A stretch of DNA of 64,000 nt, taken from NCBI RefSeq assembly GCF_031344075.1, contig NZ_JAVJAN010000011.1, positions 31,333-95,332 on the forward strand, given 5' to 3'. The position numbers were made by a program, and so were the translations under genes. The stretch is from Clostridium aquiflavi. Lineage in GTDB: Bacteria > Bacillota > Clostridia > Clostridiales > Clostridiaceae. This document shows, piece after piece, positions 25,689-34,909 of the stretch (position 1 is the stretch's first letter; each line of letters begins with the position of its first letter). The notes under the pieces are model-generated. The model ran no database searches, was not told the DNA's origin, and saw only the letters and a program-made list of their open reading frames with translations.

Positions 25689-28600
25689 TTAGCTGGCAGT
25701 TAAATCTACTGATACAACTTTAGATACACCTTTTTCCTCCATAGTAACACCATAAATTACATCACTTACTTCCATGGTACCCTTTCTATGAGTTATAACT
25801 ATGAATTGAGTGTTTTTAGAAAATTTAGTTAAGAATTCTGCATATCTATATACATTTGCATCATCTAATGCAGCTTCTATTTCATCTAATATACAAAATG
25901 GTGTTGGCTTCATCTTTAGTATTGAGAATAGTAATGCTATAGCAGATAAAACTTTTTCTCCTCCTGATAGCAAGTTTATGTTTTGAAGCTTTTTACCTGG
26001 TGGTTCAACATTTATATCAATATTAGCAGTTAACTCATCACCATCACACAAAATCAATTCAGCACTACCACCCTTAAATAACTCTCTAAAAGTTTCATTA
26101 AAAGTTACATTTAACATTTTAAAATTTTCTTTAAATAGATCTTTTATTTTAATAGTCATTTCGTAAATTACAGAATTTAATTCTTCTTTAGCACATTCTA
26201 AATCTTTTTCTTGAGAAGACATAAAATCAAATTTTTCTTTAACTTCTTCATATTCTTGAATAGATGCTAAATTTACTGTCCCAAGTGCTGTTATTTGCAT
26301 CTTTAATTTCTTAGTTAATTCTTTAATTTCTTCTTCATTTTCAATTTCTTCTGCTATATCTAAAGCTTCTACATATGTCAATTCTAATTCTTCATTTAAT
26401 TTTTTATAATAATTATCTTTTTCAATCTCTTTTTTAGCTTTAATAACTTCTTGTTTATTTATATCTCGTTCCTTTAAATTTATCATCTCAAACATATTAG
26501 TTATTAAGTTATCTTGTTTTAAAGAACTTTCTTTTAATTTTTCTTTTTCTAATTCCTTATATTTTAACTGTTTTTCTAGCGCCTCTATTTTAACATTATT
26601 TTCATTAGTAGCAGTCAATTTACTTTTTATATCATTTTCTAAATTTATAAGATTTTCATTACTATTATTATTTTCAATTAAAAGCGCTTTTTCTTTCACT
26701 CTTAATTCATTTAATTCTTTTTCTAATCTAATAAATTGATTTTTTTCATTTTGAATAGTTTCATCTAATGTTGCCTTATTAATTTTTATTTCCGTAATCT
26801 TATTTGTATTCTCATCTATCTCGTTATTCTTTTCTTTAATAGATTTTTCTAATTTTAAATATCTATCTTTATTGAATGTATTTTTATCTTCGATAACTTT
26901 AATTTCAGACTTTTTGTTTTCAAGATCAGAATTTAATTTATCTATATCTTTTTCAACTCTTTGGAATTCGTTTTTAGTTATCTCTAGATTATCTTTAAAT
27001 TTATTAGTATCATTTTTTAATCTCTCAGCTTCACCTTGTTTTTTAGTTATTTCAATATTTTTATAGTGAACCTCATCTCTTTTATTTAATATTTCCTCAT
27101 CTAATTTTTTTACGTCTTCTCTTACTTTTAAAATTTCTTTTTCTACAATAACACAACTTTTTTTAGTTGTATCAATCTTTAATAATATCTCTTCAATTTC
27201 TCTTTTTCTTCCTAGTACATTACTGTGTTTAGCATATATACTTCCTCCAGTAAGTGCACCTCCAGGGCTTATAACTTCTCCCTCTAATGTAACTATTTTA
27301 TACCTGTAATTCCCATTTTTAGCTATCTGCAATGCTGAATTCATATCTTTTGCTATTATTGTTCTACCTAGTACATGATCCAATATATTTGTATATGTTG
27401 ATTCATAAGAAACAATTTCACTAGCAATACCAAGATATCCTTCAATTTTAGTAATACTATTATCTAAAATCAGCTTTTTACCTTTTATTATATTTAAAGG
27501 TAAAAATGTTGCTCTACCTAAATGATGTTCTTTTAAATATTTTATTAATTTTTTAGCATTTTCTTCATTTTCAGTAATAATATTAGAAATTATTGAACCT
27601 AACGATACCTCTATTGCTATCTCGTATTTCTTATCAACTTTAAAAACTTCACCAAGAATTTTAGTATTTTTAACACTATTAATTAATCCTTTATTAATAG
27701 CTTCCATTAAATACTTAACAGATTTATTATAACCCTCATATTGTTTTTCTAAATTTTCTAATATGTTTTTATTAGCCTCTAACTTAGTTACTAAATTATT
27801 TAAATTAGTTAATTCTTTTTGCTTATTAGTTAATTTAGTCATTAATGAAGTCATAGAACTTTTATCTTTACTTATTTCTTCTTCTAATGAACCTATCTCT
27901 TTTTTATCATTAATTATCTTATTTAATAAGTTTTGATAAGTAACTCCATTTATAGCTACGTTATGCTTTATAAATTCATATGATTTTTCTAATTCAGATT
28001 TTTTCTCTTCTTTTAATAAAATTTCTTTATTTATTAAAGTTATAGAGTTCTTTGTTTCAGAATTACTTCTTAATAATTCAAATTCATCTTCTTTAAGTTT
28101 AGAAAGCTCTTTTTCCATATCATCTTGTTTTTTTGAAAGAGTTAATTTTATTTTTTCCAGACTAATAATAGCTTCATTTTTTTCCTTTTGATCTTTCAAA
28201 TAATTTTCCAAATAACTATTTAAATTAGTTTTAGCTTCTTCTAATTCTTTAATCTTTAATATTACAATTTCTATTTCTTCATCGTTCTTTGAAATTTTTT
28301 CTTTCAAATTTTTAATTCTTTCCTTATTTAATTCTATATCCTTAGAATTTTCACTAATTAATTCTTTTAATTTATAATAAGCAGTTTTATCTTGTTCTGT
28401 TTCTTTTTCTAATAAATTAATATTCTCTTCTAAAAATTTCAATTCTTCCTTAAGTAAATTTAATTCTCTTTTTTTTTCATTAATAAACGTAGTCTTATTT
28501 TCTAATTCATTATCAAATTCTTTTAACTCTTCTTCTTTTATTTTTATATACTTAACTAATAATGAAACTTCGTTCTTTCTTAAATCTTCAGAAATTAAAT

Positions 28601-29246
28601 TAAATTTCAAAGCCTTTTCTCTATCTATTCTCAATGGTTCTATACGATCACTATATGTAGATATTATGTCTCGTATTCTAACCAAATTACTATCTGTATT
28701 AGCTAACTTTTTTTCTGCCTCTTCTTTTCTACTTTTAAATTTAACTATACCTGCTGCTTCTTCTAAGAGTGCTCTTCTCTCTTCTGGTCTTCCACTTAAT
28801 ATAGATTCTATCTTTCCTTGTCCTATTAATGAGTATCCTTCTTTACCTATGCCTGTATCCATGAAAAGATTTATCACATCTTTAAGCCTACATTTTTTGT
28901 TATTTATTAAATACTCAGATTCCCCAGATCTAAATATTCTCCTTGACACAGTGACCTCATTATACTCTGTTGACAATTTTTCATCACTATTATCTAAAGT
29001 TAAAGACACTTGAGCTAATCCTACAGGCTTTCTATATTGAGTTCCTGCAAAGATTACATCCTCCATTTTTCCGCCCCTAAGAGTTTTAACGCTTTGTTCG
29101 CCTAAAACCCATCTAACAGCATCAGAAATGTTACTTTTCCCACTACCATTTGGGCCTACTACTGCAGTTACTCCATCGTTGAATTTTAATTCTGTCTTAT
29201 CTGCAAAGGACTTAAATCCTCTTATATCTAGGGATTTTAAAAACAA
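25689..29246 (-). CDS. smc: chromosome segregation protein SMC
   Basis: Condensin ATPase that organises and segregates the chromosome with ScpA/ScpB. It has N-terminal Walker A (GPNGSGKSN, about 31-39), a long coiled coil, a hinge at about 500-660 (ends with GGALTGGS), a second coiled coil, then the C-signature LLSGGEKVLSAIALLFS and Walker B PFCILDEIEAALDD. It has 1,185 aa if started at TTG 29246, which is 8 bases after AGGAG and yields the family start MFLKSLDIRGFKSF. GTG 29255 and ATG 29252 lie too close to the SD. The micro-ORF upstream ends 12 bases before this start. Confidence 0.97.
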   Translation of the reverse strand: MFLKSLDIRGFKSFADKTELKFNDGVTAVVGPNGSGKSNISDAVRWVLGEQSVKTLRGGKMEDVIFAGTQYRKPVGLAQVSLTLDNSDEKLSTEYNEVTVSRRIFRSGESEYLINNKKCRLKDVINLFMDTGIGKEGYSLIGQGKIESILSGRPEERRALLEEAAGIVKFKSRKEEAEKKLANTDSNLVRIRDIISTYSDRIEPLRIDREKALKFNLISEDLRKNEVSLLVKYIKIKEEELKEFDNELENKTTFINEKKRELNLLKEELKFLEENINLLEKETEQDKTAYYKLKELISENSKDIELNKERIKNLKEKISKNDEEIEIVILKIKELEEAKTNLNSYLENYLKDQKEKNEAIISLEKIKLTLSKKQDDMEKELSKLKEDEFELLRSNSETKNSITLINKEILLKEEKKSELEKSYEFIKHNVAINGVTYQNLLNKIINDKKEIGSLEEEISKDKSSMTSLMTKLTNKQKELTNLNNLVTKLEANKNILENLEKQYEGYNKSVKYLMEAINKGLINSVKNTKILGEVFKVDKKYEIAIEVSLGSIISNIITENEENAKKLIKYLKEHHLGRATFLPLNIIKGKKLILDNSITKIEGYLGIASEIVSYESTYTNILDHVLGRTIIAKDMNSALQIAKNGNYRYKIVTLEGEVISPGGALTGGSIYAKHSNVLGRKREIEEILLKIDTTKKSCVIVEKEILKVREDVKKLDEEILNKRDEVHYKNIEITKKQGEAERLKNDTNKFKDNLEITKNEFQRVEKDIDKLNSDLENKKSEIKVIEDKNTFNKDRYLKLEKSIKEKNNEIDENTNKITEIKINKATLDETIQNEKNQFIRLEKELNELRVKEKALLIENNNSNENLINLENDIKSKLTATNENNVKIEALEKQLKYKELEKEKLKESSLKQDNLITNMFEMINLKERDINKQEVIKAKKEIEKDNYYKKLNEELELTYVEALDIAEEIENEEEIKELTKKLKMQITALGTVNLASIQEYEEVKEKFDFMSSQEKDLECAKEELNSVIYEMTIKIKDLFKENFKMLNVTFNETFRELFKGGSAELILCDGDELTANIDINVEPPGKKLQNINLLSGGEKVLSAIALLFSILKMKPTPFCILDEIEAALDDANVYRYAEFLTKFSKNTQFIVITHRKGTMEVSDVIYGVTMEEKGVSKVVSVDLTAS

Positions 29247-29258
29247 GTACATCACTCC

Positions 29259-29354
29259 TTATAAAAATACTGCTGGTAATAATCCTATAATAAAAATTAA
29301 AATAATAAAAATAGCCATAAAAATTTTTAGCTTTTCTCTAGTTTTCTTCTTCAT
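29259..29354 (-). CDS. 31-aa single-pass membrane micro-protein (DUF4044/Prli42-like)
   Basis: A tiny ORF too short for ordinary gene callers. It has a strong SD (AAGGAG) 8-9 bases before ATG 29354, a basic start (MKKKTREKLKIF) and a hydrophobic helix rich in Ile, Phe and Leu ending GLLPAVFL, then TAA at 29261-29259. Charge plus one membrane helix suggests an N-in anchor. The layout resembles the DUF4044 and Prli42 group of short Firmicute membrane peptides; Prli42 tethers the Listeria stressosome. Family assignment is by resemblance only. It is the first gene after a good promoter and lies 12 bases ahead of smc, so it likely shares the smc mRNA. Confidence 0.72.
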   Translation of the reverse strand: MKKKTREKLKIFMAIFIILIFIIGLLPAVFL

Positions 29355-29378
29355 AAACAACACTCCTTATTTGTAATA

Positions 29379-29407
29379 ATTTTATCTTAAAGACACGTAA
29401 ATATCAA
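29379..29407 (-). promoter_or_regulatory. sigma-A promoter of the micro-ORF-smc unit
   Basis: On the minus strand TTGATA (29407-29402), a 17-base spacer and TAAAAT (29384-29379), placing the start of transcription about 17-20 bases before the micro-ORF ATG. Confidence 0.75.
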
Positions 29408-29514
29408 TGTAATAAAATTTTAAATAAATATCAATTAAAAGGCTTTTTTATTCTTATATATTATAAACTTTTTAAAATTAAGAAATTTCATCATTTCTCA
29501 TAAAAGGCTCACAG

Positions 29515-29541
29515 AATAAAAAGCGAGAGTTTCCTCTCGCT
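29515..29541 (-). terminator. intrinsic terminator at the end of the radical SAM gene
   Basis: A perfect 8-bp stem AGCGAGAG/CTCTCGCT with a 4-base loop is followed by TTTTTATT on the minus strand. The hairpin overlaps the stop codon of the radical SAM gene. Confidence 0.9.
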
Positions 29542-30562
29542 AATATGCAATGTTAATATTTTCTTCTTTAGTTATTAATTTTAAATTTCCTCTTGAAACT
29601 TCAAAATCTTGCTTAACTATAATATTCTTGTTTTTTATGCTATTGAAATATTTTTTCTTATTAGCATATAGTTTACTTATATCTCTAGGATTTATTCTTA
29701 ATTCAACTCTTTCTTTATCTTTCACATTAGAATTAATTAAGTTTGCTATTAAGCTGCTCTCAACTAGTTCTCTAAAAGCTGGATGGAACGGGCCACTTAC
29801 TATATCTGCGCCTTCATTTATGCTTTCAGTTGGTTGTAGTCCTATTCTAATTACTTGAATATTATTTTGAGTATACAATTGATACATAGATTTACTTATA
29901 TCAACTGCTTCGTCTAAAGTATATGGTATATATGAACCTAATTTATACATTTTTTCCATAGGTGTATCTTTTATTACTAATGCAGGATATATTCTACAAA
30001 TATCTGGTTTCATTTTTATAGATAACTTTGTTGTTAAAATATCTTTTTCAAAAGTATCACCTGGTAACCCTGGCATTATTTGATGTCCTAAAACAAAACC
30101 ATATTGTTTTATTAGAGATGATGCTTTTTCTACATCTGAAACATAATGACCTCTACCTGATTTTTTTAATATTTCATCATCTAAAGATTGTACTCCAAGT
30201 TCTATTATATCAACTTTGTATTCCTTTAAATAAGTAAGTATATAGTCATCAATTGCATCAGGTCTTGTAGAAAGTCTTATTTTATCAATTAAGCCTTTAT
30301 CTTTATAACCTTTGGCTATTTCTAAAAAAGCTCTTTGCTTTTCTTCTTTTACTGCTGTAAAGGTGCCACCAAAGAATGAAACTTCTATAATAGCATCTTT
30401 ATTTGTTATTGTTTCTAAATAGTCATCTATTGTTTTTATTACTATATCAGTAGTTACTATATCTTTAAGTCCTGTTATTCTGTCTTGATTACAAAATACA
30501 CATTTATGTGGACATCCTTCCTGCGGTACAAATATAGGGATAATATAATAATTTTTACTCAT
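29540..30562 (-). CDS. Elp3-like radical SAM protein
   Basis: A 340-aa radical SAM enzyme. The cluster motif CPHKCVFC gives C17, C21 and C24, the CxxxCxxC arrangement. GVQSLDDEILKKSGRGH and GHQIMPGLPGDT resemble the Elp3/oxygen-independent coproporphyrinogen oxidase-type core. The acetyltransferase domain of true Elp3 is absent. The substrate is unknown; a tRNA or RNA modification role is an inference. It overlaps the end of rnc by 8 bases, and the rnc-radical SAM-smc order is common in clostridia. Confidence 0.85.
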   Translation of the reverse strand: MSKNYYIIPIFVPQEGCPHKCVFCNQDRITGLKDIVTTDIVIKTIDDYLETITNKDAIIEVSFFGGTFTAVKEEKQRAFLEIAKGYKDKGLIDKIRLSTRPDAIDDYILTYLKEYKVDIIELGVQSLDDEILKKSGRGHYVSDVEKASSLIKQYGFVLGHQIMPGLPGDTFEKDILTTKLSIKMKPDICRIYPALVIKDTPMEKMYKLGSYIPYTLDEAVDISKSMYQLYTQNNIQVIRIGLQPTESINEGADIVSGPFHPAFRELVESSLIANLINSNVKDKERVELRINPRDISKLYANKKKYFNSIKNKNIIVKQDFEVSRGNLKLITKEENINIAY

Positions 30563-31253
30563 ACTTTTTTTCTAACCTCTTTAAAGCTTCTCTTGCTGCA
30601 TTTTGTTCAGCTTCTTTTTTGCTATATCCTTCTCCTATCCCCATAACCTTTTCATTTATAATTACATTAGTGAAAAATTTTCTTCTATGAGGCGGACCTT
30701 CATACTTTACTAAATCATATTGAATTAAAATTTCTCCATCCTTTTGTAACAACTCTTGTAATTTAGTTTTAAAATCTAATACTATTTCATTATTTATTGC
30801 TTTATTTATTATTTCTTCAAAATGAAGTAATATAAAGTCATTTACAAAACCTATTCCCTTGTCTAAATATACTGCTGCAATTACTGCTTCAACAGCATCT
30901 GCTTGTATAGACATTCTTTCTCTTCCACCAGTAAGTTCTTCACCCTTACTCATTCTTATATATTCTCCAAGACTTAACTTCTTTGCTATTTCGTAAAGTG
31001 AATTTTCGCAAACTATTAAACTTCTAATTTTAGTTAATTCACCTTCTGATTTATCTTTAAATTTATTAAAAAGATACTCTGTAATACAAAGCTGTAATAC
31101 AGAATCTCCTAAAAATTCTAATCTCTCATTATATTTAGCATCTTTGAATTGATTACCAAATGAACTATGTGTTAATGCAGTCTTAATTAATGAAGGATTA
31201 TTAAAATAAACTCCTAAGCGGTTTTCTATATCATTAAATTTATATCTATTCAT
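30555..31253 (-). CDS. rnc: ribonuclease III
   Basis: Double-strand-specific endoribonuclease for rRNA and scRNA processing. The signature ERLEFLGDS is at 43-51, with the second metal residues in ADAVEAVIAAVYLD (about 115-128). A C-terminal dsRNA-binding domain spans about 160-230 (KTKLQELLQ ... SKKEAEQNAAREAL). It is 232 aa, normal length. It precedes the radical SAM gene and smc. Confidence 0.98.
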   Translation of the reverse strand: MNRYKFNDIENRLGVYFNNPSLIKTALTHSSFGNQFKDAKYNERLEFLGDSVLQLCITEYLFNKFKDKSEGELTKIRSLIVCENSLYEIAKKLSLGEYIRMSKGEELTGGRERMSIQADAVEAVIAAVYLDKGIGFVNDFILLHFEEIINKAINNEIVLDFKTKLQELLQKDGEILIQYDLVKYEGPPHRRKFFTNVIINEKVMGIGEGYSKKEAEQNAAREALKRLEKKYE

Positions 31254-31340
31254 TTATATCCACTCCTTGAAGTTTATTCTTCAACTTGCTAAAAATAAAA
31301 TTTAATAAAAACATAACAAATTCAAGAATAAACTAGTTAT

Positions 31341-31368
31341 AAAGAAAATCCCGCTAACTTGCGGGATT
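31341..31368 (-). terminator. intrinsic terminator after acpP
   Basis: A perfect 8-bp stem AATCCCGC/GCGGGATT with a 6-base loop, then TTTTCTTT on the minus strand, directly after the acpP stop. Confidence 0.92.
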
Positions 31369-31371
31369 ATG

Positions 31372-31602
31372 TTATTCATCGTAATGAGCTTTTACGTAAT
31401 TAACAACGTCGCCAACTGTCTTAAAGTTTTCAACATCTTCATCTGGTATTTCCATATCTAATTCATCTTCTAAGGCCATTATAAGTTCCACTATATCTAA
31501 TGAATCCGCATTTAAATCTTCAATAAATGATGATTCCATAGTAATACTTCCTAAATCAATACTTAATTTATCTGCTACAATATTTTGAATTTTTTCAAAC
31601 AT
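31372..31602 (-). CDS. acpP: acyl carrier protein
   Basis: Carries growing fatty acyl chains on 4'-phosphopantetheine attached to Ser34 in the DSL motif (NADSLDIVELIMALE). It is 76 aa, strongly acidic, with the usual four-helix pattern. It is downstream of plsX in the yceD-rpmF-plsX-acpP unit. Confidence 0.98.
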   Translation of the reverse strand: MFEKIQNIVADKLSIDLGSITMESSFIEDLNADSLDIVELIMALEDELDMEIPDEDVENFKTVGDVVNYVKAHYDE

Positions 31603-31690
31603 TTATTTCACCTCCCAAACTCTACAGTTAGATAATAGTATATATTTTTTCCATAGTCAATATTAATTTAAATAACTTTATAAATAAGAT

Positions 31691-32692
31691 TTAATTTTTA
31701 TTTTCAAACTCTTTTTTTATCTCATCTAAAACATTATTTTCATAAAAAATCTTTGTTTGTCTAATTGCATTTTTAAAAGCCTTCCCATCAGAGCTACCAT
31801 GTGCTTTTATACAAATACCGTTTACTCCTAAAAAAGGTGCTCCACCGTATTCCTTGTAGTCAAATTTCTTCATAATTTTCTTTAAGAAAGGTTTTAGCAA
31901 TACTACACCTATTTTACTTTTTAAATCAGCTTTTAATACTTCATCTTTTATCATACCTAAAATATTAGTAGCTGATCCTTCATACATTTTTAAAGCTGTA
32001 TTTCCTGCAAAACCATCACTTACTATAATATTAGTATCTCCAGTTGGAATATATCTTGGTTCTATATTGCCTACAAAATTTATAGAATTTTCTTCTTTTA
32101 ATAACTTATAAGTTGCTTTTGTAAGATCATTTCCTTTTTCTTCTTCTGATCCAATATTTAATAATCCTACACTTGGATTATCAACATTAAATACATTTTT
32201 ATAATATATACTTCCCATTTTACCAAATTGAACTAAATATTCAGGTTTACTATCTACATTAGCACCTGCATCAACAATCATAAAGTTTCCTCTTCTGCCA
32301 GGCATTATAGGACCTAATGATGGACGTTCTACGCCTTTAATCCTTCCTACAATCAATGTACACCCAGCTAAAAAGGCCCCAGTACTTCCTGCTGAAATTA
32401 TACCATCACAAGTTCCATCTTTAACTAAATTTAAAGCTTTAACAATACTAGAATCCTTTTTTCTTCTCAATGCCATAACGGGATGTTCATTTGTTGATAT
32501 TACTTCTTTTGCGTCTATTATTATAATTTTTTCCTTTGGGTAGTCGTATTTTGAAAGTTCTAATGATATTTTATCTTCTGGTCCTGTAATATAAAAAGTT
32601 ATTTCATTATATTCTTTTAATGCTGATACTATACCTTCTAAAACTGCGCTAGGTGCATTATCTCCACCCATTCCATCAATCGCTATTTTCAT
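31691..32692 (-). CDS. plsX: phosphate acyltransferase PlsX
   Basis: Makes acyl-phosphate from acyl-ACP for PlsY, the first step of phosphatidate synthesis in Gram-positives. MKIAIDGMGGDNAP is the canonical start, at ATG 32692 with AGGGG about 8-9 bases upstream. An ATG two codons earlier is too close to the SD. SAGSTGAFLAG and the VSDGFAGN loop are the family signatures. It is 333 aa. FapR, which precedes plsX in bacilli, is not present here. Confidence 0.96.
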   Translation of the reverse strand: MKIAIDGMGGDNAPSAVLEGIVSALKEYNEITFYITGPEDKISLELSKYDYPKEKIIIIDAKEVISTNEHPVMALRRKKDSSIVKALNLVKDGTCDGIISAGSTGAFLAGCTLIVGRIKGVERPSLGPIMPGRRGNFMIVDAGANVDSKPEYLVQFGKMGSIYYKNVFNVDNPSVGLLNIGSEEEKGNDLTKATYKLLKEENSINFVGNIEPRYIPTGDTNIIVSDGFAGNTALKMYEGSATNILGMIKDEVLKADLKSKIGVVLLKPFLKKIMKKFDYKEYGGAPFLGVNGICIKAHGSSDGKAFKNAIRQTKIFYENNVLDEIKKEFENKN

Positions 32693-32840
32693 AAACATAA
32701 CCCCTCTTTTTCTATAAATGATAAAAAAATAGATTAATTAAAAATATTAATCCTAATAAATTTAATTAATCTTAAAGTATTTTTAATTAAATTACATTCA
32801 TATATCAAAATATTTTACTTAATAATATTCTAATATAAAA

Positions 32841-32870
32841 ATAAAAGAAAGTCTAAAGACTTTCTTTTAT
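32841..32870 (-). terminator. intrinsic terminator overlapping the rpmF stop
   Basis: A perfect 13-bp stem, ATAAAAGAAAGTC with GACTTTCTTTTAT, has a 4-base loop and a T-rich exit. The 5' side of the minus-strand hairpin contains the rpmF stop codon. Confidence 0.85.
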
Positions 32871-33049
32871 TTTTCTGAAGATACAACTTCTCTATTCTTG
32901 TAGAATCCACAGTTTTTACATACTCTATGAGCAAGCTTCATTTCATGACATTGAGGACACTCAACTATGCCAGGTAAGCTAGCTTTAAATGTTTGAGCTC
33001 TTCTTGAATCTCTTCTTGCGCTACAACACTTTCTTGCAGGATTTCCCAT
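32867..33049 (-). CDS. rpmF: 50S ribosomal protein L32 (zinc form)
   Basis: A 60-aa large-subunit protein. MGNPARKCCSARRDSRRA is the conserved N-terminus. The zinc ribbon Cys residues are C31/C34 (CPQC) and C44/C47 (CKNC), so it is the C+ form. It lies two bases after yceD, the universal yceD-rpmF pair. Confidence 0.98.
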   Translation of the reverse strand: MGNPARKCCSARRDSRRAQTFKASLPGIVECPQCHEMKLAHRVCKNCGFYKNREVVSSEK

Positions 33050-33051
33050 AA

Positions 33052-33558
33052 CTACACCTCCTTATTGTCAAAAAAACCTTTTAGAACATCAAATCTAATA
33101 TCTACATCTTGTTTATTACAAGAGCATGGCTGCTTATTAAGGTTTGAACCACATTCTTGACAAAGTCCTTTGCAATCATTCTTGCAAAGTCTTTGAATTG
33201 GTAAACTTGATATTATATTGCATTCAGCTATTTGACTGATGTCTAAAATGTCATCAAGCACAATAACAACCTCTTCTTCTTGAAGATCATTATTATTGGC
33301 AAACCTCTCTTCTATATCAATATCTATTGGATAGATAAAGGTATCTAAACATCTTGCACAATTCATTTCTAAAGTAACTTTTACTTTAGCTTTCATTATT
33401 ACAATATCTTTATCAGATGTTATTACTCCTGATACTTCGCACTTACTTACCGGAGTGATTACATCTCCTTCAAATTCAAATTTAGGTATTTCAAATTTGT
33501 AGTCAATTTTTTTACTTCTTTCTTTTCTTGAAATAAGATCTGAAACTCGTACTTTCAT
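33052..33558 (-). CDS. YceD/DUF177 family protein
   Basis: A 168-aa protein of the DUF177 family, nearly always paired with rpmF; plant and bacterial members are implicated in 23S rRNA accumulation. Cysteines cluster as CARCLD (about 106-109) and CKNDCKGLCQECGSNL plus CSC near the C-terminus, which suggests metal binding. It is the first gene of the rpmF-plsX-acpP unit, behind a strong promoter. Confidence 0.93.
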   Translation of the reverse strand: MKVRVSDLISRKERSKKIDYKFEIPKFEFEGDVITPVSKCEVSGVITSDKDIVIMKAKVKVTLEMNCARCLDTFIYPIDIDIEERFANNNDLQEEEVVIVLDDILDISQIAECNIISSLPIQRLCKNDCKGLCQECGSNLNKQPCSCNKQDVDIRFDVLKGFFDNKEV

Positions 33559-33637
33559 AATCAGTAGAACTCATTTATTTACAATAAGTCCTTTCTCACT
33601 CCTTAAACATATTATATTTGTTAAGCAAACACAATTT

Positions 33638-33666
33638 ATTATATAAAGTGTGTCGATAAAAGTCAA
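33638..33666 (-). promoter_or_regulatory. sigma-A promoter of yceD-rpmF-plsX-acpP
   Basis: On the minus strand TTGACT (33666-33661), a 17-base spacer and consensus TATAAT (33643-33638). Just downstream lies TTGTGTTTGCTTAACAAA, an imperfect inverted repeat over the start-point region. Confidence 0.88.
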
Positions 33667-33688
33667 GAAATTTATTATTAAATTGCTT

Positions 33689-34885
33689 TTACACTAATGC
33701 TAAAGTTTCTTTTGCTATCATCAATTCCTCATTAGTAGGAATAACATAAATTTTTACTTTAGAACTTTCCTTTGAAATTAAAATACCTTCACCTATATCA
33801 TGGCTGTTATTCTTTTCTTCGTCAAGTTCTATTCCTATAAATTCAAGACCCTTTAACGCTCTTATTCTAACTTCTGGAGCATGTTCTCCTATCCCTGCTG
33901 TAAATACTATTGTATCAATTCCACCCATTATAGCTGCATATGCGCCTATTTGTTTCTTTATTTGATAGCCAAAAATATCTGTTGCAAGAATTGCTCTTTT
34001 GTTATTATCTCCTATAGCACTTCTTATATCTCTAAAATCAGTTCCTACTCCTGAAACTCCTAATATGCCTGATTTTTTATTTAATATATCATTTACTTCA
34101 TCAGCTGAGTAACCTTTTTCTTTAATTAAATACGTAACTATTGCTGGATCTATATCTCCACATCTTGAACCCATTATTGTACCTGCAAGTGGAGTAAATC
34201 CCATTGTAGTATCAATTGATTTTCCACCATCTACTGCTGTAATACTAACTCCATTTCCTAAATGACAAGTTACTGTTTTTAATTCACTTGAATCTTTTTT
34301 CATAAATTCTGCAACTTTATTAGCTACATACTTGTGAGATGTTCCATGGAAACCATATTTTCTTATATGATCTTCAGTATAATATTCATATGGTAATGGA
34401 TACATATATGCTTTTTCTGGCATAGTTTGATGGAATGCAGTATCAAATACACATACCATAGGAGTATTTGGCATAAGTTCTTCACAAGCCTTTATTCCTA
34501 TTATATTTGGTGGATTATGAAGTGGTGCTAATTTAATACATTCTTCAATGTTTTTCATGACTTCATCATTTACCAATACTGATTTTGAATACTTTTCTCC
34601 ACCATGAACTACTCTATGACCAACTGCACTTATTTCATCCATTGATTTTATAACACCATGATTTTCATCAATTAAACTCTTTAATACTAATTCAATTGCA
34701 TCTTGGTGATCTTTTAAAGGTTGTTCTACTATATACTTTTCTCTACCTTTAACTTTTTGAGTTAAGATTGACCCATTAATTCCAATTCTTTCTACAAGTC
34801 CTTCTGCTAAAGCGTCTTCTGTTGTCATATCAATTAGTTGATATTTTAAAGATGAACTTCCACAATTAATTACTAATACTTTCAT
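33689..34885 (-). CDS. ackA: acetate kinase
   Basis: Makes ATP and acetate from acetyl phosphate, the last step of acetate fermentation. It is 398 aa in the ASKHA fold. INCGSSSLKYQL at the N-terminus, CVFDTAFHQTMP and YGFHGTSHKYV are the acetate kinase signatures; TVTCHLGNGVS and FTAGIGEHAPEVR complete the active site. It follows pta by 24 bases, the standard pta-ackA operon. Confidence 0.98.
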   Translation of the reverse strand: MKVLVINCGSSSLKYQLIDMTTEDALAEGLVERIGINGSILTQKVKGREKYIVEQPLKDHQDAIELVLKSLIDENHGVIKSMDEISAVGHRVVHGGEKYSKSVLVNDEVMKNIEECIKLAPLHNPPNIIGIKACEELMPNTPMVCVFDTAFHQTMPEKAYMYPLPYEYYTEDHIRKYGFHGTSHKYVANKVAEFMKKDSSELKTVTCHLGNGVSITAVDGGKSIDTTMGFTPLAGTIMGSRCGDIDPAIVTYLIKEKGYSADEVNDILNKKSGILGVSGVGTDFRDIRSAIGDNNKRAILATDIFGYQIKKQIGAYAAIMGGIDTIVFTAGIGEHAPEVRIRALKGLEFIGIELDEEKNNSHDIGEGILISKESSKVKIYVIPTNEELMIAKETLALV

Positions 34886-34909
34886 TTTTTCCTCTCCTCT
34901 TTCAGCTAA

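Noticed and set aside
32693..32866. A FapR or FabT operator between rpmF and plsX
   Set aside because: The AT-rich repeats there do not match either consensus, and no fapR gene is adjacent.
33620..33636. A Rex operator at the yceD promoter
   Set aside because: Only one half-site (TTAACAA) resembles the Rex consensus; the other half does not match.
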